From the NCBI GenBank assembly GCA_947853245.1, contig CANTWP010000040.1, positions 1 to 6,872 of the forward strand: a DNA stretch of 6,872 nt. Direction: 5' to 3'. The notes below the pieces were generated by a model. That model was not told the DNA's origin. It worked only from the letters and a program-made list of their open reading frames with translations, and did not search any database. The translations under genes were made by a program, and so were the position numbers. How positions within the stretch are numbered: position 1 is the first letter of the stretch; each line of letters opens with the position of its first letter. Of the stretch, positions 1 to 4,672 are shown piece by piece. Source of the DNA: an uncultured Bacilli bacterium. Lineage in GTDB: Bacteria; Bacillota_I; Bacilli_A; RF39; UBA660.

Positions 1-119
1 GTATAAGTGAAGGTATTGAACAAACAGCCAGAAATATGTTAAAAGAAAACCTAGACATAAATTTAATTTCTAAAGTAACAGGTCTATCTAAAGAGAAAAT
101 AACTGAATCAAGTAGTTGA
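1..119 (+). CDS. C-terminal tail of an Rpn-type PD-(D/E)XK nuclease/putative transposase (partial)
   Basis: An open frame enters from the left edge (first full codon at position 3) and ends at TGA 117-119, leaving 38 residues. The visible pattern is EGIEQTARNML, then LDINLISKVTGLSKEKI. This resembles the C-terminal helical tail of Rpn (recombination-promoting nuclease / PD-(D/E)XK transposase-like) proteins, which typically reads as a charged helix, then 'LL..G.d...I...TGLS.eeI'. The catalytic domain lies outside the window, so activity cannot be judged. Such genes are often multicopy in AT-rich gut Bacillota. A helix-turn-helix tail of another protein is the main alternative, because the identification rests on a short region only. 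Confidence 0.55.
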   Translation, partial: ISEGIEQTARNMLKENLDINLISKVTGLSKEKITESSS

Positions 120-120
120 T

Positions 121-160
121 AAAAATAGAATTAGCTAAATTAATATAGCTATTTTTGTTT
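121..160 (+). terminator. Hairpin terminator after the Rpn-type gene
   Basis: An 8-bp outer stem pairs AAAAATAG (121-128) with CTATTTTT (149-156), and a small inner stem pairs ATTA (130-133) with TAAT (141-144). T-rich sequence follows. The structure starts two bases after the stop codon of the partial gene. It is A/T-rich, so its stability is modest. Because its arms are A- and T-runs it could also act on the minus strand, where it would back up the terminator at 186-213. Confidence 0.45.
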
Positions 161-185
161 TATTTAAACTATTTAAGAAAATACT

Positions 186-213
186 AAATAAAAAAGATTA
201 ACTATTGTTAATC
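186..213 (-). terminator. Rho-independent terminator of the DUF5661-like gene
   Basis: Perfect inverted repeat GATTAAC (196-202) / GTTAATC (207-213) with a 4-base loop. On the minus strand it is followed by six T (195-190), one A and three more T. The minus-strand stop codon (200-198) lies inside the stem, so the hairpin ends the gene with almost no 3' untranslated region. Confidence 0.7.
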
Positions 214-491
214 AAAATATAATTTATTTTTTTATTATTTTTAGTTTCTAAGTATCTTTCCATAGCGGGTAATCCATATTCTTCATTGTAATAGTCTGGA
301 TATTCATATAAGTGAGCAAGTGCTATTTTAGCAGTCATCACAGGATCATCATTGGTAACATTGGTTTTGGGATTTACTGTTCCATGTTCTAATTCAATGT
401 TATAACCGATCATAAAGTCTTTTATAGAAAACTTATCTAAAGAAACATTTAATTCATTGATTAAGTCAATCGCTTTATTTAAAGAAATCAT
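198..491 (-). CDS. Small DUF5661-like protein of unknown function
   Basis: A 97-residue acidic soluble protein with no signal peptide or membrane helix. The middle carries ELEHGT (33-38), then TNDDPVMTAKIALAHL (46-61) and YEYPDYY (62-68). From memory this ELEHG ... DDP..TAKIALAHL.E.PDYY pattern is that of the DUF5661 family, whose function I do not know. His36, the Asp48-Asp49 pair and His60 look like conserved polar positions, but calling them metal ligands would be speculation. The ATG at 491 was chosen over a GTG 12 bases upstream because AGTGAGGTG, the ribosome binding site, overlaps that GTG. The gene stands alone, divergent from deoD and convergent with the Rpn-type gene, and has its own terminator. 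Confidence 0.65.
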   Translation of the reverse strand: MISLNKAIDLINELNVSLDKFSIKDFMIGYNIELEHGTVNPKTNVTNDDPVMTAKIALAHLYEYPDYYNEEYGLPAMERYLETKNNKKINYILINNS

Positions 492-508
492 AATACACCT
501 CACTTAAT

Positions 509-537
509 TTTATGAAATATATTTAAATTGGCTACAA
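509..537 (-). promoter_or_regulatory. Weak candidate promoter of the DUF5661-like gene
   Basis: On the minus strand TTGTAG (537-532) and CATAAA (514-509) are 17 bases apart, 17 bases before the ATG at 491. The matches are 4/6 or lower. TAAAAT two bases further on is a competing -10. The call rests mainly on the need for a promoter in this 80-base divergent gap. Confidence 0.25.
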
Positions 538-550
538 AATCATGTATAAT
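522..550 (+). promoter_or_regulatory. Promoter of the deoD-yfmF-yfmH operon
   Basis: A perfect -10 TATAAT (545-550) lies 17 bases after a 4/6 -35 TTTAAA (522-527). TG stands directly before the -10, one base off the usual extended -10 spacing. Initiation near 557 would give a leader of about 15 bases holding the ribosome binding site AGGAGAG (558-564), seven bases before the ATG at 572. No operator was seen. Confidence 0.6.
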
Positions 551-571
551 ATCTAATAGGAGAGTGATAAT

Positions 572-1273
572 ATGACACCACATATAGAAGCAAAAAAAGA
601 GGATATTGCAAAAACAGTTTTAATGCCTGGAGATCCATTACGCGCTAAAAAAATAGCGGAAACATATTTAGAAAATCCGAAACTTGTAAATAGTGTTAGA
701 AATATACTAGCTTATACTGGTACTTATAAAGGAAAAGAAATAACGGTTATGGCATCAGGAATGGGCATGCCAAGCGTTGGTATTTATTCTTATGAATTAT
801 TTAAATTCTATGATGTAGAAAATATTATTAGAATAGGATCTTGTGGCGTTTACACAGATAAATTAAACTTATATGATTTAATATTAGTAGATGCTAGTTA
901 TTCTCGTTCTTCTTATGCTTATAATCAAAATGGTTGTACAGATGATACATTATATCCATCAGTAGTTTTAAATGATAAAATTATTAATACTGCCAAAAGA
1001 ATAGAATTTAATTTAAATATTGGTACGATTTATTCAAGTGATGTTTTTTATTCTGATAATGAAGATATTAATGAATTATATCAAAAATATAATTGTTTAG
1101 GAGTAGAAATGGAATCATTTGCGTTATTCCATAATGCTAAAGTATTAGGTAAGAATGCTGCTTGTATTTTAACAGTTTCAGATAATTTAATTACTAAAGA
1201 AAACGCGTCTTTTTTAGAACGCCAAAATGCTTTTGACAGAATGATGATACTTGCATTAGAATCAGTATTATAA
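572..1273 (+). CDS. deoD: Purine-nucleoside phosphorylase, DeoD type
   Basis: Cytosolic enzyme of purine salvage. It cleaves purine (deoxy)ribonucleosides with phosphate to the free base and (deoxy)ribose-1-phosphate, and family members are usually hexamers. The 233-residue length is typical, and residues align in E. coli mature numbering without gaps: His4, Gly20 and Arg24 in MPGDPLRAK, Arg43, Arg87 and Ser90 in IIRIGSCG (phosphate site), Met180-Glu181 in GVEMES (ribose site), the general acid Asp204 in TVSDN, and Arg217 in ERQ. All catalytic positions are therefore present. ATG 572 has a strong ribosome binding site and gives the family's MTPHI N-terminus. It is first in a probable operon with the two M16 genes: the gap is only 39 bases and no terminator was seen. 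The pairing with peptidases has no obvious metabolic logic. Confidence 0.95.
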   Translation: MTPHIEAKKEDIAKTVLMPGDPLRAKKIAETYLENPKLVNSVRNILAYTGTYKGKEITVMASGMGMPSVGIYSYELFKFYDVENIIRIGSCGVYTDKLNLYDLILVDASYSRSSYAYNQNGCTDDTLYPSVVLNDKIINTAKRIEFNLNIGTIYSSDVFYSDNEDINELYQKYNCLGVEMESFALFHNAKVLGKNAACILTVSDNLITKENASFLERQNAFDRMMILALESVL

Positions 1274-1312
1274 AATTTGAAATTTGATACATATTAAGAT
1301 AAGGTGATGAAA

Positions 1313-2587
1313 ATGAATTATCAAGTTTATAACATGGGAGCATATCGTTTACATTGTGTACGTTCGACTAATTTTAAGAAAACTAATGTAATGATTAATT
1401 TTAAACGAAAAGCTACAAAAAAAGAATTATCTATTCGTACATTGTTGCCTAGGGTCTTAATGGAATCCAGTAAGAAATATAAAACAGCACGTGAAATGAT
1501 AATTGAAACAGAAAATCTTTATAATTTATATTTTAAAAGCAATTGTTATTTATCAGGAAATTATAATATTATGAGCTTTGAAGCAACATTCTTAAATAAT
1601 GATTATACTGAAGAATCTTTATTTGATGATGCAATTGATTTTATATTAGAAATTATTAATAATCCTAATATTGAAAAGAGAGTCTTTAACGAAAAATCTT
1701 TTAATTTAGCTAAAGAAATATTAAAAGAAGAAATTGATACATTTAAAGATGATCCTAATCGTTATAGTTATATGAGATTATTTAAAGAGATAGATAAAAG
1801 ATCTATTTATGCTTCTTGCATTTTAGGTACAAAAAGGGAATTAGAACGTATTACACCTAGAAAATTATATAATTATTATAAAAGTGTAATTGAACATGAT
1901 CAAATCGATATATTTGTAATTTCACCTCTTGATAAGGAAACTGTACAAAAAACATTTGCGGAAAAATTAGTTTTAAATGATAGAAAACCATTTATTGATT
2001 CCCATTATATTTATTATGAAGATTATAGAAAACGTACTAAAATAGTTTGTGAAAAGGGAGATTATGAACAAAGTAAATTGCTTGTTGCGTGTAAATTTGA
2101 TTTACTTACACCTTTTGAAATTAAATATGTTAGTTTAGTATATTCTTATATCTTAGGTGGCGGTCCTTCTTCTAAATTATTTCAAACAGTACGTGAGAAA
2201 AATTCGTTATGTTATTCTATATCTAGTTCTTTTAAACCTTTAAATCAATATTTAATAATCTCTTCTGGAATTAATCCTGATAGTTTTAAGAAAGCTTTTA
2301 AGTTGATAAAAAAAGAAATAAAGAATATGGCCAAAGGAGAATTTAGTGTTGATAAAATAGAAGAAGCTAAGGTTACTTTTTTAGCGGGATTACAGGAAAT
2401 TAAAGATTCACCATCTTCCATACTTAATACTTATGTATCTCATGAATATATGGATGCAGACTTTATAGAAGAACGTGAACAAAAAATACAGGAAGTAACC
2501 TATGATATGGTATTAGCGTTTGCTAAAAAAGTCCATATTGATACGGTATATATATTACAAGGAGGGGAAGAAGATGCAGAAAATTAG
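1313..2587 (+). CDS. yfmF: M16-family protein YfmF, non-catalytic partner
   Basis: A 424-residue cytosolic protein with the two-domain M16 layout. The usual zinc motif HxxEH is lost: the corresponding helix reads LPRVLMESSKKY (45-56). The helix LAKEILKEEIDTFKDDP (132-148), where M16 enzymes carry the third ligand, remains. The C-terminal half keeps the glycine-rich loop GGGPSSKLF (282-290), with Arg294 and Tyr301 matching the Arg/Tyr substrate pair of M16 proteins. This is the pattern of YfmF (ymfF in B. subtilis), which RefSeq names an EF-P 5-aminopentanol modification-associated protein. It probably pairs with the next gene product, each giving half an active site. The ATG at 1313 was chosen over GTG 1304 and ATG 1307 because AAGGTGA (1301-1307) sits five bases upstream. 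No ymfI-like reductase is in the window, so the EF-P link is family knowledge only. Confidence 0.85.
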   Translation: MNYQVYNMGAYRLHCVRSTNFKKTNVMINFKRKATKKELSIRTLLPRVLMESSKKYKTAREMIIETENLYNLYFKSNCYLSGNYNIMSFEATFLNNDYTEESLFDDAIDFILEIINNPNIEKRVFNEKSFNLAKEILKEEIDTFKDDPNRYSYMRLFKEIDKRSIYASCILGTKRELERITPRKLYNYYKSVIEHDQIDIFVISPLDKETVQKTFAEKLVLNDRKPFIDSHYIYYEDYRKRTKIVCEKGDYEQSKLLVACKFDLLTPFEIKYVSLVYSYILGGGPSSKLFQTVREKNSLCYSISSSFKPLNQYLIISSGINPDSFKKAFKLIKKEIKNMAKGEFSVDKIEEAKVTFLAGLQEIKDSPSSILNTYVSHEYMDADFIEEREQKIQEVTYDMVLAFAKKVHIDTVYILQGGEEDAEN

Positions 2588-3848
2588 TTTAAAGAAGATA
2601 GATTTAGATGTATTTTCTGAAACTCTTTCTAATGGATTAAAAGTATATATTGTACCTAAAAAAGAAGTTAATAATATATATGCTACATTTACTACAGATT
2701 TTGGTTCTAATGATATCGAGTTTATTCCAAATGGTAAACAAGATTATATTAAAGTTCCGTTAGGAATTACCCATTTTTTGGAACATAAAATGTTTGAACA
2801 AGAAGATGGAACAGATGCTTTTAATTTTTTTGGAGAACGTGGTAGCGATGCGAATGCTAATACGAATAACATTAAAACCACTTATCTTTTTTCTGGACCA
2901 AATTTTTTTGAAGATAATATAAATTTCTTGCTAGATTATGTACAAAGTCCATATTTTACTGATGAAAATGTTGAAAAGGAAAAGGGAATTATTATTCAAG
3001 AAATGAAAATGTATCAAGATGATCCTTATAGTAAGTTGTATGATGCTATATTAGATGCAACATTTATTAATAATAAAACAAAATACCCAATAATAGGTAC
3101 AGAAGAAAGTGTTAATTCTATAACTAAGGAAGATTTATATGATTGTTATAATACTTTTTATCATCCTTCTAATATGGTTCTTGTCATAACTGGAAATGTT
3201 GATCCAGAAGAAGTAATTAAAATAGTTAGTGCTAATCAAGATAATAAAAAATTTAAAAAAGAGCAAAAGATCGATATAAAAGAATATGATGAACCAAATG
3301 AAGTAGCTATTAAAAAGAAGGTTATATCTGCTAATATAAACTTACCTAAGGTATCTATTACTTATAAGATAAATTTAAAGAATATTAAAAATATTCCTAT
3401 TCGTAAAAAGTTACTTTATTTATCAATTTTATTTGATGTCAAATTTGGCGTTACGTCTTTAATTAATGAACAAATGCGTGAACAAAAAATACTTAGTAGT
3501 GGTATTGATGTATCTAGTGTTGATGCTGATAGCCATATCTTATTTATTTTAATGGGAGAGACTAATAAAGAAACTGAATTTTTAGATGCAATAAAAAAAG
3601 AAATGCTCGACTTAAATATTATAGAATCAGAACTTGAAAGAAAGAAAAAAACAATTATTAGTTCAATGATTTATATGAGTGACAGTATTACTAGAATTAA
3701 TCATAAAGTTATTGGTGATTATATTAAATATGGTAATATCATAGAAAACAATTACGATGAAGTCAAATCATTAAATTATGAAGAATTGAATGATTTTATA
3801 AAACAACTTGATACTAGTAATTATACTATTGTAGTAGAAGATAAATAA
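2574..3848 (+). CDS. yfmH: M16-family zinc peptidase YfmH, catalytic partner
   Basis: A 424-residue cytosolic metallopeptidase-like protein. The inverted zinc motif HFLEH (67-71) carries two His ligands and the catalytic Glu70. The third ligand is most likely Glu143 in GIIIQEM, at the expected distance in the helix after VEKEKG. The segment ANANTNNIKTTY (93-104) matches the substrate-binding strand. In the C-terminal domain the loop FGVTSLINEQMREQK lacks a clear Arg/Tyr pair, which YfmF supplies, so a heterodimer is likely. The closest characterised relatives are B. subtilis YmfF/YmfH (EF-P modification) and AlbE/AlbF (subtilosin). ATG 2574 was chosen because GGAGGGGA (2561-2568) precedes it; upstream in-frame starts lie deep inside yfmF. 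The gene overlaps yfmF by 14 bases in another frame, so translation is probably coupled. It is the last gene of the operon. Confidence 0.87.
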   Translation: MQKISLKKIDLDVFSETLSNGLKVYIVPKKEVNNIYATFTTDFGSNDIEFIPNGKQDYIKVPLGITHFLEHKMFEQEDGTDAFNFFGERGSDANANTNNIKTTYLFSGPNFFEDNINFLLDYVQSPYFTDENVEKEKGIIIQEMKMYQDDPYSKLYDAILDATFINNKTKYPIIGTEESVNSITKEDLYDCYNTFYHPSNMVLVITGNVDPEEVIKIVSANQDNKKFKKEQKIDIKEYDEPNEVAIKKKVISANINLPKVSITYKINLKNIKNIPIRKKLLYLSILFDVKFGVTSLINEQMREQKILSSGIDVSSVDADSHILFILMGETNKETEFLDAIKKEMLDLNIIESELERKKKTIISSMIYMSDSITRINHKVIGDYIKYGNIIENNYDEVKSLNYEELNDFIKQLDTSNYTIVVEDK

Positions 3849-3876
3849 CTTATAGTCTTTAAGTTATTTTCTTTTT
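3843..3876 (+). terminator. Terminator of the deoD-yfmF-yfmH operon
   Basis: A perfect 10-bp stem pairs AAATAACTTA (3843-3852) with TAAGTTATTT (3860-3869) across a 7-base loop, followed by TCTTTTT (3870-3876). The yfmH stop codon TAA (3846-3848) is part of the stem. Confidence 0.8.
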
Positions 3877-3905
3877 ACTATTGTAAATATTAATATAAAA
3901 ACTAG

Positions 3906-3934
3906 TTGCAACTTACTATTATTTATGGTAAACT
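3906..3934 (+). promoter_or_regulatory. secG promoter
   Basis: -35 TTGCAA (3906-3911), a 17-base spacer, and -10 TAAACT (3929-3934) preceded by TGG, an extended -10. Initiation near 3941 gives a leader of about 17 bases. That excludes ATG 3940 as the start and supports ATG 3958, which has AGGAGG (3945-3950) seven bases upstream. Confidence 0.6.
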
Positions 3935-3957
3935 AGCTAATGTTAGGAGGAAAACTC

Positions 3958-4170
3958 ATGCAAGTTGTATTAATTATTGTATCAATTTTGTTAATCGCTA
4001 TTGTACTTTTACAAAGTGGAAAAGCAGAAAGTGCTTCAAATGCTATTACAGGTGGTAATGATAGTTTGTTTGCTAATCGTAAAGAACGTGGTGGCGAATT
4101 AATTATTAGTAGAATTACTTTAGGATTAGGAATTTTATTCTTTGTAATTTGCTTGATTTTAGGATTTTAA
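3958..4170 (+). CDS. secG: SecG subunit of the SecYEG preprotein translocase
   Basis: A 70-residue inner-membrane protein that helps SecA drive protein export through SecYE. Two membrane helices are visible, residues 2-19 and about 48-69. They are joined by a cytoplasmic loop with VLLQSGKAE (16-24), a Gly/Ser/Asn-rich stretch, and the basic RKERG (41-45). The QSGKAE...G..S.F..R..RG pattern and the length are typical of Bacillota SecG. ATG 3958 was preferred over ATG 3940, which would add six residues encoded by the ribosome binding site. In many Bacillota secG is followed by rnr and smpB; here neither follows, and an approximately 490-base non-coding stretch takes their place. No strong terminator directly follows the stop codon, so some secG transcripts may run into the RNA region at 4210-4320. 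Confidence 0.93.
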   Translation: MQVVLIIVSILLIAIVLLQSGKAESASNAITGGNDSLFANRKERGGELIISRITLGLGILFFVICLILGF

Positions 4171-4174
4171 TTTC

Positions 4175-4203
4175 TTGCAAAAGTAATTAATATTTGTTAT
4201 TAT
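4175..4203 (+). promoter_or_regulatory. Promoter of the small RNA after secG
   Basis: -35 TTGCAA (4175-4180), identical to that of secG, a 17-base spacer, and -10 TATTAT (4198-4203, 5/6). Initiation is expected near G4210. No ORF follows, and a strong terminator lies about 110 bases downstream, so the product would be a short RNA. A 9-bp inverted repeat (4201-4209 / 4219-4227) overlaps the -10 and start site and could be an operator. Confidence 0.6.
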
Positions 4204-4226
4204 GTAAGTGTCAAGGAAACTTACAT

Positions 4227-4271
4227 AAAATAAAAAGGGAATACTTAACAGCGCAAGTTGAGTACTTACCT
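4227..4271 (-). terminator. Possible minus-strand terminator for the small ORF transcript
   Basis: Read on the minus strand, the hairpin-1 sequence (4271-4236) has a C-A mismatch, a one-base bulge and a second mismatch, then runs into TTTTTATTTT (4236-4227). It could end a transcript carrying the ORF at 4311-4400. It is clearly less stable than the plus-strand version. Confidence 0.35.
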
Positions 4272-4282
4272 AAAAGTTGTGA

Positions 4283-4320
4283 AGTACTTAGTCTACTACT
4301 AGATTGAGTACTATTTTTTT
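4283..4320 (+). terminator. Strong terminator of the small RNA
   Basis: A 12-bp stem pairs AGTACTTAGTCT (4283-4294) with AGATTGAGTACT (4301-4312), including two G-U pairs, with a 6-base loop. One A and seven T (4314-4320) follow. The 5' arm can pair instead with 4257-4267 (11 bp), which would abolish the terminator. Confidence 0.8.
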
Positions 4321-4400
4321 ATACATAGAATCATTAAAGATACTATTAATAAAATGATAATTATTATTAGAAGTGAGCTTAATAAATCGTTTTTCTTCAT
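4311..4400 (-). CDS. Candidate 29-residue single-helix membrane peptide (possible type I toxin)
   Basis: The minus strand has ATG (4400-4398) and 29 codons to TAG (4313-4311). The peptide begins MKKNDLLSS, continues as an uninterrupted Ile/Leu/Val stretch (about 6-27, with Ser21, Met23 and Cys26) and ends in Lys-Lys. Lysines flank one membrane-length helix, as in small type I toxins. A TTG at 4409 would give 32 residues and sits five bases after AGGAAG (4420-4415); the ATG itself has only a distant ribosome binding site (14 bases). The 3' part of the transcript would be antisense to the RNA at 4210-4320. Against it: the region is about 18% G+C, and such DNA yields Ile/Leu-rich ORFs by chance. 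I recognise no specific family, and the toxin role is inferred. Confidence 0.35.
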   Translation of the reverse strand: MKKNDLLSSLLIIIIILLIVSLMILCIKK

Positions 4401-4440
4401 AAATATCAAACCATCTTCCTATAAGAAAGTTGGTAAATAC

Positions 4441-4607
4441 TCAGTATAAATATTTCTTAAAGAACATTTTATAATATATATATTTTAGACACAAATTTAA
4501 AATTATTAATTTTCGAATATTTTTATTTTTTATTATATAATTTTTTTAGTAAATCATATTTTTTGAATTATATGTATTTAAAACTTTCTTTTTGTAAATA
4601 ATTGTGT
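4441..4607. other. Extremely AT-rich intergenic DNA, no gene seen
   Basis: About 11% G+C (19 of 167 bases) with long T- and A-runs. I see no ORF with a ribosome binding site on either strand. A TATAAT at 4536-4541 has no good -35. The part near 4443-4494 may hold the promoter of the minus-strand small ORF. Together with 4171-4440 it forms the approximately 490-base gap between secG and rlmN. Confidence 0.6.
4466..4494 (-). promoter_or_regulatory. Weak candidate promoter of the minus-strand small ORF
   Basis: On the minus strand TTGTGT (4494-4489), a 17-base spacer and TAAAAT (4471-4466, 5/6) would start RNA near 4459, about 59 bases before the ATG. TATACT (4448-4443) is an alternative -10 with no -35. 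In DNA this AT-rich such matches are expected by chance. Confidence 0.25.
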
Positions 4608-4647
4608 AAAAAAACCGCTATAAGTATATCCTTATAGTTGTTTTTTT
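4608..4647 (+). terminator. Hairpin terminator directly before the rlmN promoter
   Basis: The core stem CTATAAG (4618-4624) / CTTATAG (4631-4637) has a 6-base loop. It is extended by a G-T pair, one mismatch, a C-G pair and a seven-base A-run (4608-4614) against a T-run (4641-4647). Its symmetry suits termination in both directions. On the plus strand it would stop read-through from the gap into rlmN. It could instead be a leader structure if an upstream promoter is used. Confidence 0.5.
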
Positions 4648-4655
4648 GGTATAAT
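4647..4655 (+). promoter_or_regulatory. Extended -10 promoter of rlmN-prpC-prkC
   Basis: TGG followed by a perfect TATAAT (4650-4655); no recognisable -35 at 16-18 bases, so it would rely on the extended -10. Initiation near 4662 leaves only about 11 bases before the ATG at 4673. Confidence 0.55.
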
Positions 4656-4672
4656 ATTAAGTGGTGAAAAGT

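Larger units (their letters stand above)
4210..4320 (+). ncRNA. Candidate structured small RNA or attenuator (unknown family)
   Basis: A promoter (4175-4203) and a strong terminator (4283-4320) bracket about 111 bases with no ORF. G+C is about 31%, against 11-22% in the DNA to its right, as expected of structured RNA in an AT-rich genome. Hairpin 1 spans 4236-4271, with core TACTTAAC (4242-4249) / GTTGAGTA (4257-4264) and loop AGCGCAA. Hairpin 2 is the terminator. G-U pairs (4246-4260, 4289-4306, 4291-4304) would be A-C mismatches on the other strand, so the plus strand is the one that folds. I tried to match it to tmRNA, SRP RNA, RNase P, 6S RNA, T-box and the common riboswitches and saw no consensus core of any. 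It could be a free sRNA, an antisense RNA to the minus-strand ORF, or the 3' end of secG mRNA. Confidence 0.55.

Noticed and set aside
2520..2573. Earlier in-frame start for yfmH at 2520
   Set aside because: It lies within yfmF with no ribosome binding site, whereas ATG 2574 follows GGAGGGGA and gives the expected family N-terminus.
4186..4214. Minus-strand TTGACA (4214-4209) with ATTAAT or TATTAA 16-17 bases on, pointing into the 3' end of secG
   Set aside because: The -35 is perfect, but the -10 choices are only 4/6 and there is no ORF or terminator for such an antisense transcript. The plus-strand promoter at the same place is better supported.
4210..4320. tmRNA, SRP RNA, RNase P RNA, 6S RNA, T-box or a known riboswitch for the RNA after secG
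   Set aside because: None of the conserved cores I know for these families is present, and the length is too short for tmRNA, RNase P or 6S RNA.
4513..4647. TATAAT at 4536-4541 as an upstream rlmN promoter, making 4608-4647 an attenuator
   Set aside because: No adequate -35 (TCGAAT at 17 bases), and TATAAT is expected by chance in 89% A+T DNA.
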